NCBI GenBank assembly: GCA_012064415.1
Contig: SSNU01000012.1
Location: forward strand, 101,545-165,544
Source: Gyrodactylus bullatarudis
Taxonomy: Eukaryota > Platyhelminthes > Monogenea > Gyrodactylidea > Gyrodactylidae
Direction of reading: 5' to 3'
Length of the DNA stretch: 64,000 nucleotides
Shown: positions 1 through 13,425 of the stretch, piece after piece
Layout: the number at the start of each line of letters is the position of its first letter
Numbering within the stretch: position 1 is the first letter of the stretch
The notes under the pieces: model-generated
What the model was told of the DNA's origin: nothing
Seen by the model: only the letters and a program-made list of their open reading frames with translations
Databases searched by the model: none
Made by a program: the position numbers and the translations under genes

Positions 1-1218
1 GATATAAAATTTATTGCTCGAATGTTTATAATCTTTTATTAAATTGCAAAAGTTTAAGAGGGGTTTTTCGAAATTTGGAAATTTTGGTTTTTACCCAATA
101 TCTCAGCTCACAGACAGGCGATTTTTTTCTAAATACCAGATTCGTGATTAGCGTAAAATTTTACATCAGAATTTTATATCTCGAATAAAATACTTTCAAA
201 AAAAATATTAAATCACTATCAGTGTAATTATTATAATTATTATAATTGTATAAAAAATTGGTAGACAATATGAAATCTTGTATAATTAAATAACACTATA
301 ATTGCTAAAAATACACAATATAAAGTTAACACACTTTGCTAGTAGGTTAATTGTCTAAACACTGTAATTTCTACATGTGCTTTTTTATAAAGTTATGTTT
401 ATTTGATACGATAAAGTTGAGAATTATAGATATTTCAGAGAATTATGAAGAGATAGATTTTGTATGGTCATTTTAAATAGAAAACGCCACATGAAGCCCA
501 TCAAACAGAAAAGTTTAAACCAAGTCATCGGTGTGTTCTCCAACTTCCATAAGAATCTATTTTTACCGAGAAATTTCTATCGTTAAGGGGTTAGATTTTT
601 ATAAATATCATAAACTCATAACTTCATATAAACCAAGTTTATTCTTTTTCCTGTCGTCTTAACCTATTGACATTAGAGAGTGTGAAACCCAGCAAGTCAC
701 ATCGACCTTTTGAGAATGCTGAAGGCATGAGGATTTGAATTGTAATTAAACTCTGAAAATATCATAGGCATCCCTTGAGAAAATGACTGAACGCAATTCT
801 TATCAAAGCTCTAAAGATATCACCAACTATTAACTGTGGATAGGAAAAAAATAATTTTTCACCTTATTGGCACTTGGAAAGGAAATTTATAAAAAAAGAT
901 TAATTTCCACTTTGGTGTCATGTGAGATCATCAGAATAGCCGGATTGTTTACACAAAATGAAAGCCTTTCGTTTTTTCTCCTTCAAATTAAGTTTAAATT
1001 TATTTAAAATATCACAGTTTTTGCTATGCCCGGCAAAAAATTCTATGGACTAGTATGAAAAACATGTATCCGATAGGGATGAGATTTTGAAAATAAATGA
1101 ATTTTGTGTTTGATGGAATTGTCGTACCAGTGTAGAAGGCGTGCTTCAATTTCGAATTTGTGTACATGCGAATGATATAAGCATTCGAATTTGCGTTCTA
1201 TTCTCTTAAAAAAACTAC
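1..1218. other. AT-rich intergenic DNA
   Basis: There is no convincing reading frame here. The only stretch with a coding-like look is 697-752 on the minus strand, which follows a TTTTCAG acceptor. It could serve as a last exon for the candidate gene at 4574-4916 (see that entry); this is speculative. Confidence 0.5.
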
Positions 1219-1955
1219 ACCTAGTTAATATGAAGATTTTTACAAAATTCTTAATTTTTCCATCAAGAAATCGAATTTGATCAAGAATTTTTGGAATCTA
1301 GATCATGAGGCCCTCTTTCACGATACAGAGAAAAACATTTAGATAAAATCAATTTCAAAGGAAAATACGGCAAATTTGAGATCTTGAAGTAGCGCCAAAT
1401 TTTGACTTTTTTGAACTTTGAGTTGAAAATTTTTGTTGATTTCAATGTGAGAGAGTGATCAAAAGTTGATTTTTGGGATCAAAATTAGTCAAAGAAATCA
1501 AATATGCTGAATCTGGTTTTAAGATTCACCCCATAATCGTGTCAAAATCAAATTTTGATTTTTTCATCATTTTCCCCTACTTGAAAGCCGATGAAATTTG
1601 ATATTTCAAGATCCCAGAAAAATGACGAATTTATCAAAAATTTTATTATCATCATTGGTTTTTTGTCTTATTGTGATCCTGAAAATCAAATTTTGGTCAC
1701 TCTCTCACACTGAAATCAACAAAAATTTTCAACTCAAAGTTCAAAAAGTGAAAATTTGGCGCTACTTCAAGATTTCAAATTTGCCGTATTTTCCTTAAAA
1801 ATTGATTTTTCCTAAATTTTTTCTCCGTATCGTGAAAAAGGGGGCCTCATGATCTAGATTCCAAAAATTCTTGATCAAATTCGATTTCTTGATGAAATAA
1901 TTAAGAACTTTGTAAAAATCATAAATTCCCATCTTTATATTAATCAGCTTTAATT
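1219..1955. repeat. Foldback (long inverted-repeat) element, copy 1
   Basis: Two arms of roughly 280 bp (about 1219-1500 and 1668-1955) are imperfect reverse complements. The left arm begins near CTAGTTAATATGAAG and the right arm ends near ATATTAATCAGCTTTAATT. Shared landmarks are the runs ATCAAGAAATCGAATTTGATC, AGCGCCAAATTTT and TGAGAGAGTGATCAAAAGTTGA, each found inverted on the other side. Related copies lie at about 3900-4240, 42460-42807, 53841-54203 and 55010-55330, which marks a dispersed family. No transposase frame is present, so it is non-autonomous. The short reading frame at 1598-1798 lies in the loop and right arm and is not a gene. Confidence 0.85.
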
Positions 1956-2257
1956 CGATAATTAAAAATTACTATGAGAATTAATTAAATTCTTTTTCAT
2001 CTTCTTTTGTTTCTTTCTATTTCATATAAAATGACCAAATCAAAAATAACAAAAATAAATTTTTGATAATCAAACCATGACGCCACGAAATAAAGAATCA
2101 AATGAGACTTGTAATTTCAAACCCTCTTGGAAGATGTGAGCTTGCTCTTATTATTCGATATTAACTACAATTGTTTTTTTTCCCATTTGATTAAAATGAT
2201 AAAATAACAATAGAATTTCAATTTTTTTAGAGCTATTACCATATTTTAGCCCAATCA

Positions 2258-2303
2258 ACAGTTTTAGGCGATCGCTGCATTTTAACGGGTTCGAAGGGGT
2301 TAA
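2258..2303 (-). repeat. 45-bp dispersed repeat ending in GGGGTTAA (inverted partner at 9792-9840)
   Basis: This segment contains GGCGATCGCTGCATTTTAAC and ends in GGGGTTAA. Its reverse complement recurs almost unchanged at 9792-9840, beginning TTAACCCC. The TTAA+CCC pattern resembles piggyBac-type ends with a TTAA target site, but the two ends face away from each other and neither has a visible partner, so they look like solo ends or scraps of one family. Confidence 0.6.
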
Positions 2304-3899
2304 AAGCATCAACCATAAATGTTTTGGAGAAATGATAGATCAATAGGGTGTTATTTTGTAAATTATTTCTTTTAAATTTTACGCTTAACTTGTGGAGATA
2401 AACAAAATGTAGGGAAGAAATAAGTTTTTATGTCTTTTCTAGACAAATATTTGATAAACAGTAGAAAAAAGGAGGTGTTAATTTTCCTCATAAAAATGGG
2501 CTGCAACACTAATAATATTCGCTTGAGAGAAAATATTCATATAACAGGATGTTCAATTCTCAAAGTTGCTCGTATAAATTGTATGTAGCCAAGAAAATAT
2601 TCGATGTGAGAACGTTATACTCGAACTGTTTGATGAAATATAATTAAATTTATAATCTACCATTTAATATTCCCGTGCATTTTCGTTTGAATAGAAATTT
2701 TCTTAATTTTAAACAAAAGTTTTGTCACATTTAAAATAAATCTTGAGGAATATATAACGCAAAATATTCATTTTAAACAGAAAGGACCATTGGAATAAAA
2801 TGGATTAAATTCCATTGGCTTCAAATATTTATCCATGTTTTTAGGATAAACTTTAAGATTTTCGGGATAAACAAATTTGTCGGATGAATTCTCAAATTTC
2901 ATGAGTGGAGAAGCAAAAATGTTTGATTAATGAACTTTCTTTTATCGTTAGAATTTGTCGAGTAGACATTAGATTTTCACATTCTACAATGTTGTTAAAA
3001 TACTCAAATAAAGAAAAAGGATTTTTTTTAATTTCTCACTAGATGGCCAAGTTCGAATTATTCTATCCGGAAAAATCCATCTTCATATTTTTCATGATAG
3101 ATGAAATTTAGGCCAACTTTTGGATAATTCCGAGAAAGTCTATGCATCAGTAGTTCTAGAATGAATGAAAATTGAATTTCTCAACTAATTGCCATCTTAG
3201 CGATAGAGATGATACATTGATCGATCATGAACAGAGGGAAATGAGAGGATGGCATATAGTTCTGGATCAGGGGGTAATATATTTTCTTTTTATTTCCCAA
3301 AGGGGACTAATGTCTTGTTATTTTATTGCTCTAACAAATATTTTTTGAGCAAGCCCAGCCTTGATGAATGAGAATGTCTGATCTAATAATAATCTTTATA
3401 TAATCTGGAATATATAATCTGAACATAGTGGTTAGGAATTTATTTGAATTTGAATTATTTAGTTTTGCTTGAATCAGAATACGGAATATTGATTTTGAAA
3501 AATTCTGATGTTGATCGTTAATTGAATTTTGTCAAGACAACAAGATCATTTTTTACTGCTTTTATCTCGTAATCACAGGAATTTATATCCACGCTACCCT
3601 TGAGTAGAGATCTAAACTATTTTTATCAAGTTATTCATAAAAATAAGAGAATTTCTAAAAGGACAGTTGTCTATTCTTATTCTGTCTACCATTCTTTGAC
3701 ATCTTTCTATTCAATAATGTTGCATTTTTGACAAAAAAGATTCTAGCATTATTGGTGTTTAATTACAATTTTAGTACGTGATAATTCTTATCATATTTTT
3801 CTTTTTGAAATCTCTTGCAAAACTACAGCAGGGATCAGGGTTGTTTTCGATATGCTGATTATAACCAGACGAGAAAATCAAATTTTTCCATTATCGTTT

Positions 3900-4240
3900 G
3901 GAAGTTGGATTTAAATTTCTTGATCATTTAACACTACTTAAAAATTAGTGAAATTTCCCATTTTCTTGAACTTTTTTTTCGAAATGTTTTGCTGAATTTA
4001 AATGAGAGTGGTCAAAAGTTGGTTTTCAGGATCACGATTAGTTAAAGAAATCAAATCAAATTTTGAGAATCCCTCCATCATTGCGTGAGAATGGAATTTT
4101 GATTTTTTGACCATTTTCCCTACTTGAAAATCAATGAAATTTTGATATAAAATCCGTAAACTAGGTGTAGTTATTAGTAAAAGAAAATCGTAAATATTTT
4201 CAAATTTTTGATGAAAATTTTGATTTTCTAATGACTGAGA
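3900..4240. repeat. Decayed foldback copy 2 (mostly one arm)
   Basis: Sequence such as TGAGAGTGGTCAAAAGTTGG followed by TTTTCAGGATCACGATTAG, then ACCATTTTCCCTACTTG, matches the arm and loop of the foldback family at 1219-1955. The 98-codon minus-strand frame at 3998-4294 crosses this repeat and has no family features, so I treat it as chance. Confidence 0.6.
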
Positions 4241-4573
4241 ATTGACCTTATTTTTAATAAATTTTATATAATAAAACTGATCTTTTTTACTCATTTTAAT
4301 TAATGTTTTTAGACAAGAAATCTAAAGATTTACAAGAAAATCACAAAATGCTTAGCAGGCATTATTTACTATGTAGCTACCATACAATTGTGCCGAAAGG
4401 AATTCAATTCAAAGATTGCTATGCATTCACATTTTGATAGATCAGGAGATGTTTCTATGAATTGAGTTCATAATTTTCATCCGAGGGATCTTTCCAAATT
4501 ACTATGCTGATGCAATATAAGCATGAACTTTAAGAATCTCAGAAAATTAAACCTAGTCTTATTCAAATCTTAC

Positions 4574-4916
4574 CAGAAGTGTTAAAAAAACTGATCGAGT
4601 CATTTGTCATAGGGCTAGGCGATCGTTTGAATATAAAAGAAGTTTGATATTTCTCACTTAGGAATCTTTGATCTGTAACCTCATCAGCAATATCCCAGCT
4701 CTCAGGTCGCGCTGATATCGAGGCTGCTTTATTCCGAAAGAGATGTATTTCTGACCCAGTAACAGATGAATTTTTGGTTGACAAGGAATGACGCCCCTTT
4801 GTTATATTCTCAAGGTTCTGTAGGAAACTATTACGCTTGATAATGCCACCAGATTGGAGACTTCTACGATTCTCATTCGAGGTAGCATTGCCAGACGGTG
4901 ATTTATTTCTCATCAT
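4574..4916 (-). CDS. Candidate exon of an unrecognised basic, Ser-rich protein
   Basis: A 114-codon open frame on the minus strand begins with ATGATG and runs to a strong donor (CTTCTG|GTAAGA), leaving phase 1. Its base composition is clearly richer in G and C than its surroundings, with varied codons, which suggests real coding DNA. The product is Ser/Asn/Arg-rich and polar, with an SPSP motif near the end and no membrane segment or domain I know. A weaker donor (CCTAA|GTGAGA) occurs about 90 nt earlier. A possible in-phase last exon is 697-752 (minus), after TTTTCAG, adding 17 residues and a stop; this would need a 3.8-kb intron. It may also be the 5' end of a gene reaching beyond the left edge. 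The family is not recognised. Confidence 0.35.
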
Positions 4917-7900
4917 TTAGTTATAGTTGAGCACTTGTTATTAATTAAATGGGGATAAAAGGTAGTTTATATCTTCTGCATACTTCAATAATCCCAAATT
5001 ATACATCATAGTGAAATGTTCATATGAGATACGTACATTATTAACCAATGAAAAACGGTTTGAAGTTTATCGACGAATCAGATTCAAGATGGGAGATTAT
5101 TTGCTTAATCTCCTCATTCCTTTTCAAGAACAATAAAAACATGTTAATCTTCAGAATGTAATTTCATTTATACTAGATGAAGAAGAATTTTCGACAAACA
5201 CATTTCGAATAAATTCTAATATTTTTTCATTGCTAGTTACTCACGATGTAAGGATTTCAAATGAATGTTACATATAATAATAAATAAATTTCCAAGAGAA
5301 ATCTAATTAATACTGGAAAAAGTTTTGTATTGAAAGACAGCAAAATATTGAACTAAAGTTCTCAATTTTTTATTAAAATGTTCAATTGTTTTTTAGTTGA
5401 TTTATCTGCTTTAAACTAATAATAAACATGTCAATCCCTTTGGTTAGGTAAACCAGATGTTACGATGTGAGAATTCTCAGATATCAATCTTTTTTCTAAA
5501 TTTTACTGTATAGAAGAGGGACAGTTTCAAGACATAAATCTTGATTTTATAGAAATAATTGTAAAATGCAAATTTCGTGTAGGATTCTTATCGGAGTAGA
5601 ATAGGCTATATCTAGGATAAATATTGCAAATTCAAATTTCTGCCAGCTCTTATTGTATTTTTTACTTGATTTTTTCCAATTCATAACTCAGCTCGTCATC
5701 AATTTTTAATACAGTATTTTTCATAGCAAGGCTTTGATGATTTTATTTCAACCGAGCCCAGAGGGGGGTTTTATGAAAACTTGCATAAATCTCGTTCATA
5801 AATTTTAAATTTGATTTTAAGCCAAGGAATGAATTCTATTGGCATCGAATACATTGTTTTCCTTCTTAAATTCCAACCTCGTTACAAGGTTTATTGTCTA
5901 ATTACATCTTGTCTTGTAGTACTAAAAATATCTGATTTTTCCATGTTCAATAAAGCAATTAGAACTTGACAGATAGAAGCAGTATAGTATTGAAAAGAGG
6001 ATTGACATTAAAACTATGCTGATGTACACATCACATGGGAATATTTTGAAGAAAAGAGATGGAATTCAAGAATTATTAGGCGATATTGAAAGAAAAATTA
6101 CAAAAAAAGAGATCATGAAATACGTTAGATAATATTGACCTCTCTAGATGTTAATCATCAAGTATTTTGACATTATCAAATAAAAAACTTTTTTTGAGTC
6201 AAAAAATTTTGACAAAGAATCTTTATATTCATCTTGAGACATTCTTGCCACTTTGTTGGAAGTAATAATACAAATTCAAGTTAAAAACATGATGTTAAAA
6301 TAATGAAAAACTTTTTTTATTCAAAAATTTTAGATACTTTGGTTGATTAAGACATTATAACCAAATTTTAAATTCGTTTTAAATTATTGAAAGTCATAAA
6401 TAAAACTAAAGGCTTCAAAACAGATTTCATTTTATGTAGAAATTGATAATATTTCTGGTCTATTAACAAATTTTGATATACCTCTAGGGGGCATTCTCAA
6501 GCTCAAAATCTGGTGCCAACCTCGATTACACTGTTATATTGGTCATGAGAGAATAACTGAATTATCAACTTGTCATGAAAATTTGCAGTTTTTCACAAGA
6601 TATGGTGTATATTAAAAATTTGAAGTTTTAAAAACATGAAACAGTTATTAAAATCACAGTGCATTATTGATTGATAATCAAAGATATGAAGAATTATAGA
6701 CAGTTTTCTTTCTAATGTCATAAATCTTCCAAGATTATTTTGCCCATGTAGAAAAGCTGTGTAAAAAACACGAGAAATTTAGAAAGAGATGATATATTGC
6801 ACATTCTTCTGTAACAGTACTTTGTAACAGTAATTTCTAAGAATGCTTGATGGATAATGCAATAATAGTCTGTTGTGATATAATAAACTTTACGATCTAT
6901 ATATTAAATGATGTGAGAAAACATGTAAAATATATATATATATCCCCTTATATATTGATTCAATGAAGATTGTAAGACAAGTGGGGATAAAACTTTGGGT
7001 TCCATGAAATCCTACAGATTATTATCAACTCTCAAGAGATCAAATATCAAAATCTAATTAACACTACAGAAGGAAAAATGTTGTATAATAGAAATTCCTC
7101 TAAAATATATAATTCATCTCTCCAATTTGGATTTCTTTCGATGATATTCGTGAATTCTTGGGAGTTGGATAAATACTATTTATTTTAGTTACAAATGCGT
7201 CAATTATTTTTTTAATTCATTGATTAATATTTCTCATTAAATATTGTTTTATCACATTTGTGCTTTTTCAACTGTCTCAGCTTTCAATTTGATAACTTCT
7301 GAATTATCTAAAAGTTATGCTGGGTTATTTCATTTTAACAACACAAAAAAGACTCCGAAAAATTCTTCGTTTATCACCCATTCGATAGGAAATCTATTAA
7401 TTTCCTGGCAAAACGCTCTATCATTCGTCAAACCTGTGCTAAACTAATCCAAAAAAATTAATTCAAATATGTGATCACCTCAACTCTATTTGAGAAAGCT
7501 TCAAAAGTAATTGCGTTTAAAAAACTGTAATCAGCGTATGATATTTTTTTATCGCACCACGACTCTATCAAACTCACTTTCCCAATATTGATTAACTTGA
7601 AATTTGTTTCAAATATTTTTCTTTTATATTACTTGAAATTATATCATTTCGTCTAATTTTAATGGTATATTGCAAAACAAGAGATACTCTCAATCGAATG
7701 GTACCTCAATGAAAATTGCAGCCATCTTATCGTTTCCTATATTGAGGTATAAAATTATTCTTGTGATTTCAAGATAACAAACATTTTTTCAAAGCCTCTT
7801 TCAGACGTTTGGGTACTGAGATAGTCAAGTACCTTGTTCAGTGGATGAAACGTTTGTTGTGATTGTAAAGGAACAACATTTGACTACCTTATCAATCTGA

Positions 7901-10900
7901 AATGAGAAAAAAATAAGAATTGGCATCAGCTAGAAAATCATCATAAATTGCTGTAGTTGTTTATAAACTTGGGAAGAACTCTTTTGGGAAAGACATTCAC
8001 TGAAAGTACGGTTTGTTTCAAGTACATTTTAAAGAACGCTCATACACATAATCATATATGAATTGAGTGAAATTCAGAGTGAGAATGCATAGGAAGAAAG
8101 TGTTTGCATCAAACACTACATTACAGAATATCACCCCATCTTATTTCAACTTCTTTTTCGATCACATCATCACAACCACCCCACCCTCTATGGTTATCAA
8201 TATTTATAGAATGATCATTATTATTATCAGTGTTTTACTGTACAACTTCATTAAATAAAACACTTTCTTCATACATTTCTTTATTCTTGATGAGAAAACA
8301 GGAGAAAAAACGAGAATGATTTATAGTTTTTCATTGAACTGAACATAACAACATCCCAACAACAAAAGAAATCATGATGACAAATGTCTTTTATTTTTTA
8401 TGATTCAGTCTTTGAAAAAAATTAATTCAAGGCCTATTTTATTGAAGATTTTATTTTCGACCAGTTTTATAAGTAATCATTTCATTTCCCGTATATTCTC
8501 ATTGTTTGAAAAGAAATTTCACGACTTCTGATTCAAAAACTTTTGTCAAATTTCTCTTGATTACTCAAATTCAATCAGCTAAAAAATTTTTTTTCAACGA
8601 AAATTTGACTTCTCTACAGATCAATGGATAAAAGAGAAAATAACTATTGTAGAATAAAATATCTACAAATTTTTTTCGCTTACAAGTTTACTGAGTAAAA
8701 GACATTTTGATGGTGGAATTTGGATCTTCTCTCAACTCGGATTACTGTAAGCTACTGAAGAATTTCTAATTAAAGTAAAAAAAAGAATGCATCCCCGTTA
8801 CGATTAAGACCAAGCTAGGGGTCCTGCAGAATTCTTTTTTTTCAGAATGGTTCTTAAAATTTTTAAACTTGCGCCAATTTTTTTTGACTTAATTTCAGTA
8901 AATCAATTGCATTTAATGTTTTTATAGATAAATTCCTATCAATTTTACCTTAATATTTTTAATGTATATTAATCATAGAAAGAAAATTTTGGCATTATAG
9001 TATAACAAGCTGCAATAAATTAATCAGATAAATATTTAAATTTTTTGTTTAAATTCGCGCAAGATTCATTCTCCTTCTGATTCCAATCAAATTCATATCG
9101 AGATTAACATTTTGATATCGAAGGCTGTTTAACAATAAAAATTTCATTCAAAAGAACGTGAAACTTTTTGATATTCTTTAGCTTGTTAGGGCCATGAATC
9201 AAGATCCGTGAGATTATAGGAAATACTCAAATCCTGTTCCAAGGAGAAAATTTTATCGATCCATATCAATAATAACAAATATTAAAAAGAGGAAATATGT
9301 AGCGAATCATATGACTGCAGAATATAGGGTTCATTAAAAAATTTATGATTCAATTCTTTCATTGTGTCCCATTCAAACTCTTCAATAAAAAGCTACAAAA
9401 TTAGAGGACATTTATTTTTTTTATTCTTCCAGTAAATTATCAAGAATTTTGAGCGACAAGCTGTCCACTCCTTTTTTGATCTGTCGTAATGGTTGGATTT
9501 TCCCATTCTCAATACTGAAAGATATTCAAATTTTCTCAAATTGCCTGTATTATAATCCTCCAAACTTGAATTGTGTAGGAGGAAAAAGAAGGGATTGAGA
9601 AATTTCCCACTTCCTGTGTCTTTGTCTTATTTCTCAAAGGAAGTTTCATATGCTTATGGCAAGATATTAGTTATTAAACTAATTGCTCATTTATTCTCCA
9701 TATTTCATATATATAACATCTGGATGAGAAATAAATGTAACTCACTTGAACCTCAAGCAAAATAAGCTGGTAAATAACTAACTAACAGTTATTAACCCCT
9801 TAGAACCCGTTGAAATGCAGCGATCGCCTAAAACTGTTGAAGAGGTTAATCCAAAAGCCCTCACAATGTTTTAATATTCTAAACAGTCATTTGCTATACT
9901 CTGCTTAGGACATAAAGGTAGTTGGTGTAATTTGGTTTGAACCTTCAACGAAAAATCTCTTGATTCAACTAAAAGAATTTACTATTTTTAGGAAAAAACT
10001 CTATATTTATCTCTGGATAGCCAGGAACATTCGGTAATAAAATATGCCTAATTATTTTTTTTAATACTGAAAATATTCAATCGAACAAAAATAATTTGAT
10101 TTCTGAGAATTGAAACTTTTTGAATGTTTGGCCTCAAATATATTATCAATATCGAAAACTTGAAACGATAAGACACCGAATATTGGGATCTAAATTAAAC
10201 AAAACATTCGAAATCGACCGAAGAGATACACGGAAAATTAAATTTTGATATTTGATAAATTCAGTGTCCCAAAATAATGAAGAATTTCTCTCTGAACTTC
10301 TTCGAATCTTTTGTCTAATGTCGATCCCAAATTTCAGAATTTAAGAGCAAACAATTTCTGAAATCGTAATTGTTTTTCCACTGGGATTTTCTTTTATCAT
10401 TTAAATTTTAGACACGGATTCATTTTAAGAATGTAAAAATTCAAAAACTAAACAATATTAAATTTCTATTCTTTGAGCATCAAAGGTTTGGAACTAATTT
10501 AAAAAGCAAGTTGATATTTTGTGAGTTGAAACTTCTCATACAGCTATGAATTTAGCTCAAAAAGTCACTTAAATGAGTAGAAGATATTTTCTATGAATAA
10601 TTTGAAGCAATCGTGTGTCTATCTGGTGGAAATTGTTGAGTTTTTCTGCATCCTCATTCTAAATACAGTTTTAGTTGAGTCATAGAAACTGGATTTTATC
10701 CATAACTAATCTAGTTTATTGTTCCATCCTACTACTTTGCTAAAATATATCTTTGAAATATAATCATTAATACTGTAGTGAAAGAGAGAGAGAAAAAAAA
10801 TTGAAATTTAAACCTATAAATCATAAGCAATTTCTTATGGCAGATAAAGAATTTGACATTCGTCTTGTGTTGTGATAGAATATGTGTAGACTTCGTTAAA

Positions 10901-12966
10901 AACAATAAACAGACTACGCCGTGAGCATCATGTTGCGAAGCATCAAGAAAGAAGAAAAGTTAATAGCAATAGCAGTGACTGAAGAGGAGAAATTCTCTCT
11001 TTTTTTGAGATAAAATAATTAAATGTCAAATTCATCTATAATATAGAATTTGGATATCTCTCTGCTTTATTTGACTTATCATTTAATAAATTTCTGGTTC
11101 AATTAAAAATGACAATTCATCGATAAATTCCAATTGACGATTCCATGTTGTATTTATAGAAGAAGTCTCATTTCATCCAATTAACATTTTCAAATAATCT
11201 TACTTTTGTAGAGTTGATATGAAACTAGAATATCATTCACAACCTTTTCTGCAAAACACCTCAATTTATCAGATCGTTTTATGTCTCATTCGGAAGAGGT
11301 GTATTTAATAAACTAAAGATCAATCAACGTTTCTTCAATTTAATTGGTTGAGACAAAACTCGACTATGATTGGTCTGTTAGACTGAGACACAATGTATAC
11401 TGTATGTATAATATACATGGTATATATGAAGGACAAAAAATCTTAGACAATCTTTAGATGAGCCAGAAGAGTAATAACGAGTTAATCAGAAGTTAACAAC
11501 AGGTAACGATCAGTTGTATCCAGTCACAAAGAAGAGAAAAATTTTCTGTAAAAGGGGAAGGGATGTTAACAAAACAAAAGAGGACTTGTATTTTTGAAAG
11601 AAGACAAAAAATGAACCTAGAAAAATAAATGAGATCAGCCTTTATGGTTAAGAGAAAAGCGCATGTTTATACTTGCTGGAAATTTCATGATTTTTCTCTT
11701 GTTTAACAATAAAAATGCTAAAGATAGAACCTAGGAAAAAGAGATAACCAAATTGACATGCATTGTAGTAGTGTTTATCACCAAAGTTGAAAGAAGAATT
11801 TGTGTTTTTTCAAAAAAAAATTTCAGTTGTTTTATTTTATGCTTATGGTTAAATTGTACATTGTTAAATGAAGATGCATCAACTGATACTAGGATATAAA
11901 ACTTATCAGTTTCATAAATCTTTTCGATGAGAAAAATTGAAGCAAATAGTATCAGCTACTAAATTTAGTTGTGATGAAAAGATGAGAATTTGCTCTTTTT
12001 ATAGCTCAAAATTTTCATAGATTTCCAAGATTAAATTCTGATATTTGCGATCAAAATGATTCGAATTTGAGTTCATTTAAGATATTTTTAATGCAATTAT
12101 TCATATTGGATGAATAATACTCACTGAGAATGTTATTGAATCGACCGTTATAATCCAAAGGCAGTTGTAATATTAAATGATCAAGTATTTAAACGTACTG
12201 GATTAGAAAAGATGGGAGATCCAGATTAAGTTCTTCAGATTTGAGTTTGGCCTGTTGCAAATGACCAGCTGATCAAATCGATTAATAAAGGAAGAGAGTA
12301 TAGTCAAGGGGGTGCTTGAAAAAATTCCTTCTTCCATTCCTTACTGATATTGAATAGTAGTACGGTATAAGTGGGAAGATGGGAGGGAGAGGGAAATACA
12401 TTTGAATAAAAATCTAATCAATAATAATTTAAATTATTGAATTACAGTAGATTTTTGGATAAATATCTATTTATTTGGCAGTTGCAAGAGAAAATGGGGA
12501 AAAACCAGTTCAAAATCATATGGGTAATTGATGATGTCTCAATCAATCGAGATTCCTTATCACATTAGACTTGGATGAAATCTCGTAAAACTAATGAAAC
12601 GGTCTGTAATTTTTTTTTTAATTATCTTAGGGATATTTCAAAATCATTCCCTTATTCTGAGTTTCAATTTGGAAAATTCGCAAATTTTGAATGTTTTATT
12701 ATCAAAGACTATTTGCTCATTGGTAATGCTCAAGGGTTAAAGTAATTTCAGAAAGATTTTATGTTGCAGCTTAAAATTTAAAATTTTGCGATCATTTTGT
12801 ACTTTTGAAATTTCAACTTTTCTTTCATAGTTTTTTCCTAATTACTGTGAACAATATGCGAATGCAAGAGAAGTGATTTTGGAAAAGGCTTCTTCAAATT
12901 GTGAATATTTGAAATTAGTAGATTTGAAAATGTTTCGATTAGCAGAATTCGGTTAATTTTTAGAAC
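4917..12966. other. 8-kb gene-free AT-rich region
   Basis: Only short chance frames occur (for example 7244-7447, 8067-8258 and 9571-9765), none with recognisable motifs or plausible splice context. An AT microsatellite lies near 6930-6945, and a 45-bp repeat sits at 9792-9840. I see no RNA gene or promoter I can support. Confidence 0.55.
9792..9840 (+). repeat. 45-bp dispersed repeat beginning TTAACCCC
   Basis: This is the near-perfect reverse complement of 2258-2303. It begins TTAACCCCTTAGAACCCGTT and contains the palindrome GCGATCGC. After AACTGTTGA the two copies diverge, so the repeat unit is about 45 bp. Confidence 0.6.
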
Positions 12967-13116
12967 ATTTGCCCTCTTATATTTTGTAACTAATTTCTGA
13001 ATGACAAAGAGACTGAGGGGTTTCGAACATCGATGACTCGAAAACGAATCCCTTGCGGGGATTTTACAGTCATCCATGATCAAAAGACCAAGTAAACCAA
13101 GTGAGAGGGGGCAACT
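12967..13116. repeat. Short MITE-like inverted-repeat element, copy A
   Basis: An element of about 150 bp has imperfect terminal inverted repeats: ATTTGCCCTCTTAT on the left and GAGAGGGGGCAACT on the right. Its interior, read on the minus strand (GGGATTCGTTTTCGAGTCATC, then AGTCTCTTTGTCATTCAGAA), matches the element at 53382-53550 on the plus strand. The 98-codon minus-strand frame at 12838-13134 runs across this repeat and is not treated as a gene. Confidence 0.75.
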
Positions 13117-13425
13117 ACGCTCAAATTCAACCAAGAATTTATGATTGTTCAGTTAATTTTTGCAGAAATAAAAAATAAGTTTGCTCGAAGTAAGAATGTG
13201 ACGATCCGATTTTACATTAGTGCCATGCTAAAATTCCCAACCGTCCTTTCTCAGTTTTCAATTATAAACCAAATAACCATGTTTCAATAAATAATCTATT
13301 TAGGTTAGATTAGCTAACTAGTTTTCGTGATCCTTTTTCACTACAGCGGTATCTACTCACAAAACAAATCTAATTTCTAATAAGTGAATGAATAAAGAAT
13401 TTGATATTGTAGTCTTGAAGATTTT

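Noticed and set aside
3998..4294. 98-codon minus-strand frame
   Set aside because: It lies on a foldback repeat copy; the peptide has no family features and the same DNA recurs elsewhere in non-coding repeats.
12838..13134. 98-codon minus-strand frame, partly richer in G and C
   Set aside because: It runs across the MITE-like element shared with 53382-53550, which explains the different composition. No homology or splice context supports a gene.
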